Shown: positions 52,046-61,079, counted from the stretch's first letter. The stretch: 64,000 nt of DNA from Pseudomonas nitroreducens TX1 (GCF_000313755.1 NZ_AMZB01000108.1:62001-126000); one strand, 5' to 3'. Numbers and translations: made by a program. The notes: generated from the sequence alone by a model not told the origin.

Positions 52046-52443
52046 AAAATCACCTCGCCTGCCTTCGCCTGGCAAGCCTTCATTCGTGTCGCAGTTGAGG
52101 ATGAGTGGGTGAAATATAGCCCTTCCAAACGCCAACGCTTGTGACAGGTAGATTAGCCTGTTCAAGGTTGTGCTTCGGCCATCAGTTGCTGGTGCTGGGA
52201 CTGGCGCTATTGCATGAGGGCAGATGTGGGTCGGTAGCTGTCTCTCGCTGAGGGTAGCTACCGATCAAGAGAAGACGGACAAGCATGCTGCATCATCCGT
52301 GGATGAAGCGCCGCACTTGCATGCACTCTGCGGTGGCGCTCGGACGGACCTGGCGGCCTGCGTGCGCGAACCAAAGAACCCAGCAGCGATGTTCTGAGGC
52401 CCTAAGGCAAGCCAGCCCTGCGCGCGCAGGGCTGGCCGACACC
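52046..52443. other. Gap between T6SS accessory genes and nemA-like gene
   Basis: About 400 bp with no credible gene. It holds an inverted repeat with perfect 9-bp arms (TCGGTAGCT at 52231-52239, AGCTACCGA at 52256-52264) and a long palindrome at 52411-52436. Confidence 0.5.
52411..52436 (-). terminator. Strong GC hairpin after nemA-like gene
   Basis: A perfect 26-bp palindrome (arms GCCAGCCCTGCGC) begins 7 nt after the stop codon at 52444 of the leftward reductase gene. It lacks a T-run but is the obvious end of that transcript. Confidence 0.6.
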
Positions 52444-53556
52444 TCATGGATGGGCGGGATAGTCGATATACCCCCGCTCATCGCCCCCGAAGAACGACGC
52501 CGGATCGGGCGTATTCAGCGGCAGGCTTTCGCGGATTCGCCGAGGCAGATCCGGGTTGGCCAGGAACGGGCGACCGAAGGCGATGATGTCCGCGCGCCCG
52601 TCCGCTAGCGCCTGCGCGGCGGTCGCCGAATCGTAGCCACCGGCGAGGATCAGCACGCCATCCCAGGACTCGCGCAACTGCAGGATGATGGCATCCCAGC
52701 CGGGATCGACCTGCTCGTCCCGCACCGTGCCGACGATGGCGGGCTCGACCAGGTGCAGATAGGCCAGGGACATCTCGTTCAGGCGCTCGACCAGGTAGCC
52801 GAAGGTGTCGTGCGGGGTGTCATCGCCCATTCCCATGAAGCGGCCCATCGGCGTCAGGCGCACACCGACGCGCTGCGGGCCGATCTGCGCCGCCACCGCC
52901 GCGACGATCTCCAGCACCAGGCGCGTGCGGTTCTTGATGGTGCCGCCGTACTGGTCCTGGCGCTGATTGCTGGCACTGTTGATGAACTGGTCGAGCAGGT
53001 AGCCGTTGCCGGCATGGATCTCGACGCCATCCATGCCCGCCGCGATGGCATTGCGCGCCGCCACGCGGTAATCCTCGATGATGTCGCGGATGCCGTCGAG
53101 CGTCAGTTCCTGCGGCACCGGCACGTCGCCCCAGGTACCGGCGCCGTCGGCGCCCACGATGAAGGTCTTGCCGGGCACCGGCAGCGCACTGGGCGCGACG
53201 GGCAGGCCGCCGTCGGGCTGGAAGCTCGGGTGCGACACGCGGCCTACGTGCCAGAGCTGCATGAAGATCAGCCCGCCTTCGCGGTGTACGCCTTGTGCAA
53301 CGTCCCGCCAGCCTTCGATCTGCGCCTGGCTGTAGATGCCCGGCGTCCACGCGTAGCCCTGGCCCTGGCGGGAGATCTGCGTCGCTTCGGTGATGATCAG
53401 CGCCGCGCTGGCGCGTTGGCGGTAGTACTCGACGTTCATCGCGGTGGGCACGTCGCCCGGCTGTCCGGCGCGCGAACGCGTCAGGGGCGCCATCGCGATG
53501 CGGTGCGCCAGGGTATGGGTGCCAAGCTGGATGGGTTGGAACAGGGGCTGATTCAT
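52444..53556 (-). CDS. nemA: Old Yellow Enzyme family alkene/N-ethylmaleimide reductase
   Basis: FMN-dependent TIM-barrel reductase of activated C=C bonds and nitro compounds, using NAD(P)H, in the cytoplasm. 370 residues. Visible motifs: MAPLTRSRAG near the N-terminus, LWHVGRVSHPS, the substrate-binding pair in VEIHAGNGYLLDQF (His and Asn), SNQRQDQYGGTIKNRTR, and the FMN site ADIIAFGRPFLANPDLP. Length and motifs fit bacterial NemA/XenB relatives. A 19-bp palindromic site (53646-53664), also found upstream of the molybdenum hydroxylase operon, lies 90 bp before the start. GC hairpin after the stop. Confidence 0.92.
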   Translation of the reverse strand: MNQPLFQPIQLGTHTLAHRIAMAPLTRSRAGQPGDVPTAMNVEYYRQRASAALIITEATQISRQGQGYAWTPGIYSQAQIEGWRDVAQGVHREGGLIFMQLWHVGRVSHPSFQPDGGLPVAPSALPVPGKTFIVGADGAGTWGDVPVPQELTLDGIRDIIEDYRVAARNAIAAGMDGVEIHAGNGYLLDQFINSASNQRQDQYGGTIKNRTRLVLEIVAAVAAQIGPQRVGVRLTPMGRFMGMGDDTPHDTFGYLVERLNEMSLAYLHLVEPAIVGTVRDEQVDPGWDAIILQLRESWDGVLILAGGYDSATAAQALADGRADIIAFGRPFLANPDLPRRIRESLPLNTPDPASFFGGDERGYIDYPAHP

Positions 53557-53645
53557 TTCGGGTGGTTTCCTGGGGGTGGTTGCGGTTGCTGGCCACTCTA
53601 GGAAACCCCCGTCGCCTTGATAATCCGCCGCCTCGGCTCAACCGT

Positions 53646-53664
53646 ATTGCGCGTGGCGCAACGC
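53646..53664. promoter_or_regulatory. Shared operator, copy upstream of nemA
   Basis: Reverse strand GCGTTGCGCCACGCGCAAT, identical over 19 bp to 57818-57836. The core TTGCGC-N3-GCGCAA is a perfect inverted repeat. It lies 90 bp upstream of the nemA-like gene and between that gene and the end of the molybdopterin-subunit gene. Confidence 0.65.
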
Positions 53665-53699
53665 TTTGCGCACGTAACCTGCATACGCGCCGACAGCGC

Positions 53700-55928
53700 T
53701 CAGCCGCGAGCCAGCGGCAGGCTCAGCGGCCGCTGGCCGGTGGCGTTGGCGAGGGCGTTGCCCAGGGCGGCGGCCATCGGCCCCTGGACGATTTCCGCAG
53801 CGCCGAGGAACGGCTGGCCGGGCTGGTCCAGCAGGTGGACCTCGACCTCCTCGGGCAACTGCGGGAAGCGCAGGATCGGATAGCCGCTCCAGTCGTAACT
53901 GCGCACGCCACCGGCGTCGTAGCGCAGCGCCTCGTAGAGGCTCCAGCTGGTGGACTGGACGATCCCGCCTTCGACCTGGTTGCGCAGCCCGTCGGGGCTG
54001 ACGATCTGCCCGACATCCACGGCGGTCACCACCCGCTTGACCTTCACCTCCCCGGTCTGCGGGTGCACCCACACCTCCACGGCAATGGCGCAGTAACCCA
54101 TGATGTTCTTGTAGCGGGCGAAGGCAAAACCGACGCCTGAGCCGGCCTCCGCTGCCTTGCGCGGCCAGCCGAAAGCGTCGCGTGCGCGCTCCACCACCGC
54201 CCGGGCGCGGGGATCGTCGAGGTGGCCGAGGCGAAACTGCACGGCGTCCACCCCGGCCTGTCGGGCCAGTTCGTCCAGGCAGGCCTCGATGGTGAAGACA
54301 TTGATGTGCGCGCCGAGCGAGCGCATGGCCGAGGTTCGGAACGGCATCTGCGTGATGAAGTGCATATCGATGTGCGTCGAGCCCAAGCGGTACAGCGGCA
54401 CGGCATTGCGGTCGCCGTCCCCCTCGGGCTGGGCGATGGGGATCGACGGCGCCGAGGCGAAGGGCCGGGCCAGCAGGCGCGCGGGGATCAGCCGGCCGGC
54501 ATTGACGATTCGCTCGTTGTGCGGTGTCGTCCACAGCTCGCCGCGCCAGTCACCCAGGCGGCCCTCGTTGTCGAGCGTGGCCTGCACCTGGGTGATCATC
54601 GCCGAGCTGTAGGGCTCCCAGAGGTTCTCCTGCTCGCGCATCCACTGCAGCCTGACCGGCACGCCGGGAACTTTCATGGCGATCAGCGCGGCGTCCGCCG
54701 CGGCATCGTCCGCACCGTTATGCCCGTAGCAGCCGGCGCCCTCGCTATGGATGCAGCGCACCCGCTCCAGGGGCAGACCGAGCATTTCGGCCAGCCCGGC
54801 GCGCAACGGGTAGACGCCCTGGGTGTGGGTCCAGACGGTCAGCACCCCGTCCTTGAACCAGGCCACCGAACAGGATGGCCCGATGGAGCCGTGCATCAAG
54901 TACTGCTTGGTGACGCGCAATCGGCACTGCGCCTTCGCAGCGGCAACCGCCGGCTGGCCTTCCTGGCGAATCGGGTAGGTTCTGGCTTCCAGGCGCGGCA
55001 GCAGTTCATGGATCGTGCGCTCGTCCGGGATGACGTCGCCTCCCGTCCATTGCGCCACCTCGTACCCCACCCGCATGGCCTTGATCGCCTGCCATTCGTC
55101 CTGGGCGACCACGGCGAGGTAGTTGCCGTCGCGGATGACCTCGACCACGCCGGGCAGGCGGCTCAGGCGCTCGGCGTCGAAAGCGACAAGCCTGCCCCCC
55201 GGACGCGGCGGCCGGATGACGCGGGCGTGGAGCATGCCCGGCAACCGCAGGTCCTGGACGAACGCCTCGCCACCGCTGACCTTCGCGGGGATATCCAGGC
55301 GCGGGAGCGAACGACCGATCATCTGGAACTCGTCCGCCGGCTTCGCGGGGGACTCGCGGCCGGCATAGCGGTGCAGGTCCACGCCCGCCACGGCGTCGTG
55401 GTAGGCCATGCGCCGGCCATCGGGCGCCAGGATGACTCCATCGCGGGTGGACAACTGCTCGACCGGGACATGCCATTGGCGCGCCGCCGACTCCAGCAGC
55501 AGTTGGCGGACCTGCGCCGCCGCATTGAACAGCGCCGTGCCACTGTCGAAGATGCTGTGGCTGCCGGCGGTATAGCCCTCGTTGGGCGTCAGTGCGGTGT
55601 CCGCAGTAATCAGCTGGATCGCCCGTGGATCGACCTCCAGGCGTTCCGCGGCGATCTGCAGCAGCGCGGTCCGCACCCCGGTGCCCAGCTCGACCTTGCC
55701 GGTGTACACGGTGATCCCCTCGGCGTCGAGGCGAATCCACGCATCCAGGTACGGGTTGGTGCGCAGGCTGCCCGGCAGGTCCGGCGCCAGGACCTGCGTA
55801 CCCAGCGTGTCGACCTCGGTGTCGGCCAGGGCGCGACGTGCCATGGGCAGCAGTGCGAAGGCCACCACCAATGCGCCGCCGCGCAGGAACGCACGGCGGG
55901 AGTTATCCAGCTCAGCGGCGGTTTTCAT
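53700..55928 (-). CDS. Molybdopterin-binding subunit, xanthine dehydrogenase family
   Basis: Large subunit of a periplasmic molybdenum hydroxylase (aldehyde or N-heterocycle oxidoreductase), 742 residues. A Tat signal SRRAFLRGGALVVAFAL is at residues about 10-27. Typical segments follow: YTGKVELGTGVRTALLQIAA, EGYTAGSHSIFDSG, ECxHxx-type QGVYPLR, and near the C-terminus DVGQIVSPDGLRNQVEGGIV with FLGAAEIVQGP. It lies last in an operon behind the 2Fe-2S subunit (17-nt overlap) and cytochrome c gene. The arrangement resembles the membrane-bound aldehyde dehydrogenases and isoquinoline 1-oxidoreductases. The substrate cannot be read from sequence. Confidence 0.9.
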   Translation of the reverse strand: MKTAAELDNSRRAFLRGGALVVAFALLPMARRALADTEVDTLGTQVLAPDLPGSLRTNPYLDAWIRLDAEGITVYTGKVELGTGVRTALLQIAAERLEVDPRAIQLITADTALTPNEGYTAGSHSIFDSGTALFNAAAQVRQLLLESAARQWHVPVEQLSTRDGVILAPDGRRMAYHDAVAGVDLHRYAGRESPAKPADEFQMIGRSLPRLDIPAKVSGGEAFVQDLRLPGMLHARVIRPPRPGGRLVAFDAERLSRLPGVVEVIRDGNYLAVVAQDEWQAIKAMRVGYEVAQWTGGDVIPDERTIHELLPRLEARTYPIRQEGQPAVAAAKAQCRLRVTKQYLMHGSIGPSCSVAWFKDGVLTVWTHTQGVYPLRAGLAEMLGLPLERVRCIHSEGAGCYGHNGADDAAADAALIAMKVPGVPVRLQWMREQENLWEPYSSAMITQVQATLDNEGRLGDWRGELWTTPHNERIVNAGRLIPARLLARPFASAPSIPIAQPEGDGDRNAVPLYRLGSTHIDMHFITQMPFRTSAMRSLGAHINVFTIEACLDELARQAGVDAVQFRLGHLDDPRARAVVERARDAFGWPRKAAEAGSGVGFAFARYKNIMGYCAIAVEVWVHPQTGEVKVKRVVTAVDVGQIVSPDGLRNQVEGGIVQSTSWSLYEALRYDAGGVRSYDWSGYPILRFPQLPEEVEVHLLDQPGQPFLGAAEIVQGPMAAALGNALANATGQRPLSLPLARG

Positions 55929-56397
55929 GGGGCATAACTCCTTGTTCGGCGACGTGGCGGATGGCCTTCACGATGCGCAGGTGGGTGCCGCAGCGACACA
56001 GGTTCGTCGCCATGTACGCGCGGATGTCGTCCTCGCTCGGATGCGGATTACGCTCGAGCAAGGTCTGCGCGCGCATCAGCATGCCGGCGATGCAATAGCC
56101 GCATTGCGCCGCCTGCTCTTCGATGAAGGCCTGCTGCAGCGGGCCAGGCCGCTCGGCGCTTCCCAGGCTTTCCACGGTGCGAATCGACTTGCCGGCCAGC
56201 CCCGAGCAAGGCGTCAGGCAGGCGAACACCGGCTTGTCGTCGACGATCACCGTGCACGCGCCGCACTGCCCCAGGCCGCAACCATATTTCGCGCCGTTGA
56301 GCCCCAGGTGATTGCGCAGGGCGTAGAGCAGCGGCATGTCCTCATCGAGGTCGAGCGTGTGTGGCTCGCCGTTCACCGTCAGCGTGGTCTGAGTCAT
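55912..56397 (-). CDS. 2Fe-2S subunit of the molybdenum hydroxylase
   Basis: A 161-residue iron-sulfur subunit with two clusters. The plant-type cluster is GCGLGQCGACTVIV with the fourth ligand in PVFAC; the second is QCGYCIAGMLM and NLCRCGTHLRIV. No signal peptide; it is exported with the Tat-bearing large subunit by hitch-hiking in related enzymes. The start at 56397 overlaps the cytochrome stop by ATGA, and its stop lies inside the start of the large subunit. It passes electrons from molybdenum to the cytochrome. Confidence 0.93.
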   Translation of the reverse strand: MTQTTLTVNGEPHTLDLDEDMPLLYALRNHLGLNGAKYGCGLGQCGACTVIVDDKPVFACLTPCSGLAGKSIRTVESLGSAERPGPLQQAFIEEQAAQCGYCIAGMLMRAQTLLERNPHPSEDDIRAYMATNLCRCGTHLRIVKAIRHVAEQGVMPHENRR

Positions 56398-57659
56398 GGC
56401 GTCTGCTCCCGTAGGGCATCGAGGGTGGTTGAAAGGTCCTGCCAGGGTTGCTGCGGCTTGGCCTTGGCGCGCAGATAGGCCGCGAGTTGCGCAAGCTGGC
56501 GGTTGTCCAGGCTCGCGGCGAACGGCGGCATGGCCGGGCCGGCCTGGCCCGGCGTGGGTGGCAGGCCTTCGAGGACGGTCTTGATGAAATTGCGCGGGCT
56601 GTCGGCGCGCAGCGCGGAGGTCATGGCGAGCGCCGGGCGCGCATCGATCTGGCGCATCGGCGCGGCATCGTCATGACAGCCGGCGCAGGACGCTTGGAAC
56701 AGTGCGGCGCCCTGGGCCTGCCGCGGGTCGGCCGGAGTCTGCCGTGGCGCCGGCGAAACGGCACTGGCGCGGCCCGGCGGCAGGCTCAGCAGATACTCCG
56801 CGATGGCCTGCACGTCCGCGCTGGGCAGGCGCGCGAGCCCCAGGCTGACCGGGCGCATCGGCCCCGCCGCGGCACCGTGGTCGGCAGCCACGTCGCCGCG
56901 CAGGTAGGCAACCAGTTGCTCGCTGGTCCACCGCGCCGGGGATCTGGCCATGCCACGCAGGTCGGGCGCCTCCCAGCCATCGACGACCCCGCCGGCCAGT
57001 TGTTCGCCGGAGGTTTCGGCCCCCAGCAGGTTGAGCGGCGAATGGCAGGCCGCACAGTGGCCCGCGCCTTCCACCAGATAACGGCCACGGTTCCATGGCG
57101 CGGATCGCGTGGCGTCGTGGGGCGAGGTTTCTCCCCGCAAAAAGAGGATGTTCCAGAACGACACGAGCGGCCGGATGTTCATCGGAAAGTTCATCTGGTT
57201 GTCCGTCGCCGGAGCGTTCACCGGCGGGCCGCTCATCAGGTACGCATAGGCATCGCGCAGGTCGCCGTCGGTCATCCGGCGATAGTGGACGTAGGGAAAG
57301 GCCGGATAGAGAAAATGCCCGTCCTGGGAAATACCGTGGCGCATCGCCCGCTCGAAGGCTTCGAACGACCATTGGCCGATGCCGGTGCGGGCGTCCGGGG
57401 TGATGTTGGTGCTGTACAGCGTGCCAAAGGGTGTGACCAGGCCGAGGCCGCCCGCCAGATAGGCCCCGCCGGGCCTGGTATGGCAAACCGCGCAATCACC
57501 GGCCTCCACCACGAGGCTACCCCGGCGGATCTGCTCCTGGGACGCCGCGGCGAGTTCTCCCCGCGGCGCGATGGCGGGTCGCCAGAGGATGGCAAAGGCC
57601 AGCGCGACGCCCACCGCCGCGAGAGCCCCCAGGCCTGTCCAGATCGTTTTTCGCGTCAT
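56394..57659 (-). CDS. Triheme cytochrome c subunit
   Basis: A 421-residue membrane-anchored or periplasmic cytochrome with an uncleaved or cleavable signal anchor (about 6-25: WTGLGALAAVGVALAFAIL). Three heme sites: CAVCHT, CAACHS and CAGCHD. It is the adhB-like electron acceptor found with periplasmic dehydrogenases. The start at 57659 has AAGGGGAG; a frame to 57848 is not supported. It is the first gene of the operon. The 19-bp shared operator lies 159 bp upstream. Confidence 0.92.
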   Translation of the reverse strand: MTRKTIWTGLGALAAVGVALAFAILWRPAIAPRGELAAASQEQIRRGSLVVEAGDCAVCHTRPGGAYLAGGLGLVTPFGTLYSTNITPDARTGIGQWSFEAFERAMRHGISQDGHFLYPAFPYVHYRRMTDGDLRDAYAYLMSGPPVNAPATDNQMNFPMNIRPLVSFWNILFLRGETSPHDATRSAPWNRGRYLVEGAGHCAACHSPLNLLGAETSGEQLAGGVVDGWEAPDLRGMARSPARWTSEQLVAYLRGDVAADHGAAAGPMRPVSLGLARLPSADVQAIAEYLLSLPPGRASAVSPAPRQTPADPRQAQGAALFQASCAGCHDDAAPMRQIDARPALAMTSALRADSPRNFIKTVLEGLPPTPGQAGPAMPPFAASLDNRQLAQLAAYLRAKAKPQQPWQDLSTTLDALREQTP

Positions 57660-58155
57660 CAGCACTCCCCTTCGCAATCCATGGATACCGCACCGGGCGT
57701 GTTCCAGTTTCCTGGCCGCGTCGCGTGGAGTCGCTATCGACTCCAACAACCGCGGCATGCCGGCTCGAATGGTAGGGAGCACGTCCTGATTGGAATATCG
57801 CCCCACCGAGCAAAACCGCGTTGCGCCACGCGCAATGCTTGCTGGCATGCATCAGCGCACTACGTCATGCACGTCGCGAAGACAGGTCCTGGGGCGTGGA
57901 CGCGGTGACCCGCGCTCGAGACTGCAGGATGCCGTTCCCCGCCTGCGGCATCTTTGCGGGGCGCCGGTACTGGGGGCGAGTTAAAGCTCGTTAAATCCTA
58001 TGAAGGTCCGCGATGAACGCTGGCGCCAATGAATCAACAAGCGCAGTCCGTCTCGGGATTCGCTGAAGGCGCAGGCGCAGATCAACTGTTCGTGCCAAAG
58101 CACCGCTGCCCCTCCTCCTTTCCGCCCGGAACGGAGATGAAGAGCGGGCAGCCTG
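57660..58155. other. Intergenic region with shared operator
   Basis: About 500 bp. The 57660-57840 part is the promoter region of the hydroxylase operon and contains the 19-bp site. The rest is downstream of the diheme cytochrome gene. No gene seen. Confidence 0.5.
57818..57836. promoter_or_regulatory. Shared operator, copy upstream of the hydroxylase operon
   Basis: GCGTTGCGCCACGCGCAAT, the same 19 bp as at 53646-53664 in opposite orientation. Both copies lie upstream of leftward redox genes. TTGCGC and GCGCAA arms with a 3-bp centre. Confidence 0.65.
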
Positions 58156-59001
58156 CTATCTGGTCGATTTGCCCACACCCGGAAGGAGCGTGCTCTCCTG
58201 TCGGGACTGTTGCATCGTGCAGTTGTTCGGAACCAGTCCTGTCCCGCCGGCTCCGCTGAATACGCAGGTCCAGGTCCCATCGGAAGCCTGCGTCCACACT
58301 ATCGAGGTGGTGGGTTCGTTACTGGATCCCGTTGCAGAGTCGCAATGGACGCTGGAAGTGATGCTCGTGACCCTGCAGCTCTTGCCAGTCCCGGAATCCA
58401 TAGCCGCAGCCGTGCGGGGCAGGATGTCGGCCAGCGGCTGCGCCTGCTGACCCGGATCGTCAACCCTGGCACTCTGGCTCTCTGCCTTGGGAATCCGTAC
58501 CCGATCCTCATCAAAGTCCCCTTTCTCCGCGTCACGGTGACAGGCGGCGCAATTCGCGGCACTGCCGATGCCCGGACGCTTGAAGGTCGATGGGCTGACT
58601 TCATCGTGCTTCTTAAGGAACCAGCGCGTTTCCGTGATGCGCGGCGGAAAGCCCGGCGTCCCACCCTCCACCGGCAGGCGGTTGTTCGCCGAAGCCTGGA
58701 GCAGGAAGTCGAGAATGACGGCCTCCGCTTCCGGGTCAAGGCTCGCGTCGCTGCCGTAATGGTCACCCAGATCTTTCATCTGCATCCTCCAGGCATCCGC
58801 GGGCAGCAACCCCGGCGGGTAGGCCAGATGGCACGCGGAACACTCTTCGCGCCACGCCTGCGGAGCGTCGGCGGAAACCGCCAGTCGTTTGGGCCGTTTG
58901 TAGCTTCCGTGTTTGCCTGTGCCGTGGTCGTCCGCATTGCAGCCGACAACCATCAGCATGGGGAGCAGTACCAACGGCAGCAGCATTGCTTTTCTGTTCA
59001 T
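58156..59001 (-). CDS. Diheme cytochrome c (DHC) with pilin-like tail
   Basis: A 281-residue lipoprotein-like cytochrome: signal with a VVGC lipobox (C21), hemes at CSACHL (about 54) and CAACHR (about 151). The first 170 residues fit the diheme cytochrome DHC family, which usually ends near KGDFDEDRVRIP. Here about 110 extra residues follow, with DGTWTCVFSG then LVPNNC. That pattern (WTC, P, C) resembles the disulfide loop at the C-terminus of type IV pilins. ATG 59001 has GGGAG. It lies 14 bp after the SHP cytochrome gene, so both are one operon opposite the b561-reductase. Confidence 0.75.
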   Translation of the reverse strand: MNRKAMLLPLVLLPMLMVVGCNADDHGTGKHGSYKRPKRLAVSADAPQAWREECSACHLAYPPGLLPADAWRMQMKDLGDHYGSDASLDPEAEAVILDFLLQASANNRLPVEGGTPGFPPRITETRWFLKKHDEVSPSTFKRPGIGSAANCAACHRDAEKGDFDEDRVRIPKAESQSARVDDPGQQAQPLADILPRTAAAMDSGTGKSCRVTSITSSVHCDSATGSSNEPTTSIVWTQASDGTWTCVFSGAGGTGLVPNNCTMQQSRQESTLLPGVGKSTR

Positions 59002-59015
59002 GGGCTGCGCTCCCG

Positions 59016-59429
59016 CTATTTCAGACTGCTGATCCAGGAAACGAAGTCGCCTTTTTCCTGGGCGCTGCATTCACGTCCGAACACATCGTTGCAGTTGCGC
59101 CGGAACCACTTCTCCACCTTTTTCACATCCGTGAAGCGCGCGGGTGCCGCGCTTGGCGCCAAGGGATCGATCTTGCGGAAGGTCAGCGTCTTCCCGGGTT
59201 TCAGCGGATCCTGGCCATGACAGGTGGTGCAACTCATGTTCTTGTCGTCGCGCAACTCTTCGCGGAAGTACAAAACCTTGCCTCGCTCCGCGGAAAAGCC
59301 GGAAAAACTCGGGTCCTGCTGACGAGCCTGGGCGGCGTAACCGTCGAGCAAGGCCGTCGGCTCGGCGGCCAGAGCAAGACCGGAAAATGACGAGAACACA
59401 ATGGTGGCAATCAATGTGGACTGGCGCAT
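59016..59429 (-). CDS. DUF1924/SHP-type cytochrome c
   Basis: A 137-residue periplasmic monoheme cytochrome. Signal peptide ending ALAAEP, heme site CTTCHG in MSCTTCHGQDPLKPGK, and the tail VEKWFRRNCNDVFGRECSAQ, the DUF1924/SHP (sphaeroides heme protein) signature. SHP proteins bind oxygen through an open heme site and pair with diheme cytochrome DHC and a cytochrome b. ATG 59429 follows AAGGGGATT. The first gene of the leftward pair, divergent from the b561-reductase at 59568. Confidence 0.9.
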   Translation of the reverse strand: MRQSTLIATIVFSSFSGLALAAEPTALLDGYAAQARQQDPSFSGFSAERGKVLYFREELRDDKNMSCTTCHGQDPLKPGKTLTFRKIDPLAPSAAPARFTDVKKVEKWFRRNCNDVFGRECSAQEKGDFVSWISSLK

Positions 59430-59567
59430 GAGAATCCCCTTGGAAAAGACACACAAACGCTATGGCCTTTTTCTTAATCCAAGCTGAAATACCGTGCTAG
59501 AGCGGTTCAGGAACAGTTAAGGATGTGCGCCTAGAACCCTTTCCCGATTAGAAAGGGAGTATCTGGC
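59430..59567. promoter_or_regulatory. Divergent promoter region of the SHP/b561 loci
   Basis: 138 bp, the only space for promoters of both transcripts. Contains CAGGAACAGTTAAGGATG-like sequence about 50 bp before the rightward start. No firm operator assigned. Confidence 0.4.
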
Positions 59568-61079
59568 ATGAATCCGTACAATCGGTTCCGTCTCTATCAT
59601 TGGTCACTTGCTGCACTTTTCGTGGGGGCTTATCTCAGTGGCGATAGCGCTGAGACATTGCATGTCTGGCTGGGTTATGGGCTCATCGTCCTCTTGTGCA
59701 TCCGACTGCTCGCCGCGCTCCGCACAACCAGCGGATTTCCTCGACTGTTCCTCTCATGGCGCACGACGACGGCCGCGAAAACACGTTTCGGAAAGGGGCT
59801 GACAGCACTGCTGCTGGCTACGTTGGCGACGTGCTCGGCGCTGGGGTGGCTGATGATCGACAATGTGGACTTCATCAATGCGAGCAGTGCGGCAGACCTT
59901 TCGGACGCCTGGAAGCTGAGTGCACTCAACACCGAGGGCCTGCCCGGCGATCCGGCGGAAACGCACGAGTTTCTAGCCAACCTGGCGCTTGGGCTGGTGG
60001 CCGCCCACCTGGGATTCCTCCTCTTCTTCGCTCGCAAGCCCGCCTGGACGATGCTGACGACAGGTCGCAGAAAGAATGCCCACGACGACCTGATCGCACT
60101 GCGGGTACGAGCTGTCCGCGATGAAACCGTGGATAGCCGCTCCCTTGAACTGGTTCCCGCGGCTGCGGGCCAATCACTGCCGAGCTATCGGGCTGGCCAG
60201 TACCTTCACATCCGGGTGCCCTGCGGCAACCAGTTGTTGTGGCGGTGCTACTCACTCTCCAGTACGCCGGGGCTGGACGATTGCCTGCGGATCACGGTGA
60301 AGCGAGTCCCAGGCGGTCGGGTCTCGAACTGGCTCCAGGACGAACAGGTGGTGGGAATGACCTTGCTGGCGAAGCCGCCCATGGGAGCTTTCGTCTGTCC
60401 CAGCAGCGCGAGGGATGTCCTGCTGTTGGCTGCTGGCAGTGGCATCACGCCGGTGTATTCGATATTGCGCGACCGCCTGGAAAACGGACGTGGCCGCGTT
60501 CGTTTGATCTACCTGAATCGATCTCCGGACTCCGCAATCTTTGCCGAGCCGCTGCTGGCCCTGGAGCATCGACATGCACAGCGCTTCACCCTGCAGAACC
60601 ATTACACCCGGGAGAATGGACGTGCCGGGAGCGACGAATTGCTTCGACTCCTGCGTCAATGGGCGGGCGAAGAGGTATTCATCTGCGGTGGCGCCGACTT
60701 CATGGACCAGGCCAGCGAATGCCTTCAGGAACTCGGGGCTCCTCTGCAGCGCATCCACAGGGAGCGCTTCACGGCACCCCGTCAATCCCTCCCGCCCGTG
60801 GGCGAGGCGAGGCATCGCATTCAGGTCGAACTGGAGGGGCAGTCGGTCCAGGTGGACGGCTACGAGGGTGAAGCACTGCTGGACAGCATGGAGCGCGCCG
60901 GCCTCCATCCCCCCACAGGATGCCGTAGCGGGCTTTGCGGAGCATGCCGTTGCAGAGTCGAAGACGGTGAGGTGCGCCTGCGCAGCAACGACGTGTTGAG
61001 CGATGCCGAGATCGAACAAGGCTGGACGTTGGCGTGCCAGGCGGAAGTCCATGGAAAGTCAGTCCGGGTGCGGTTTTGA
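59568..61079 (+). CDS. Fused cytochrome b561-flavin reductase-ferredoxin
   Basis: A 503-residue fusion. N-terminal cytochrome b561 part (about 1-165) has four membrane segments and likely heme histidines in LYHWS, ETLHVWLGYG, ETHEFLA and VAAHLGF. Next an FNR-type module has FAD motif RCYSLSS (about 224) and NAD-binding GSGITPVYS (about 288). The C-terminus is a plant-type 2Fe-2S ferredoxin with CRSGLCGAC (about 452) and a fourth Cys in WTLACQAEV. Predicted to move electrons from NAD(P)H through FAD and Fe-S to the membrane heme, and on to the SHP/DHC cytochromes encoded divergently. GGGAG precedes the ATG. Confidence 0.88.
   Translation: MNPYNRFRLYHWSLAALFVGAYLSGDSAETLHVWLGYGLIVLLCIRLLAALRTTSGFPRLFLSWRTTTAAKTRFGKGLTALLLATLATCSALGWLMIDNVDFINASSAADLSDAWKLSALNTEGLPGDPAETHEFLANLALGLVAAHLGFLLFFARKPAWTMLTTGRRKNAHDDLIALRVRAVRDETVDSRSLELVPAAAGQSLPSYRAGQYLHIRVPCGNQLLWRCYSLSSTPGLDDCLRITVKRVPGGRVSNWLQDEQVVGMTLLAKPPMGAFVCPSSARDVLLLAAGSGITPVYSILRDRLENGRGRVRLIYLNRSPDSAIFAEPLLALEHRHAQRFTLQNHYTRENGRAGSDELLRLLRQWAGEEVFICGGADFMDQASECLQELGAPLQRIHRERFTAPRQSLPPVGEARHRIQVELEGQSVQVDGYEGEALLDSMERAGLHPPTGCRSGLCGACRCRVEDGEVRLRSNDVLSDAEIEQGWTLACQAEVHGKSVRVRF

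Noticed and set aside
54222-57908. 571- and 486-codon forward frames opposite the molybdenum hydroxylase operon
   Set aside because: Antisense to three genes with intact cofactor motifs.
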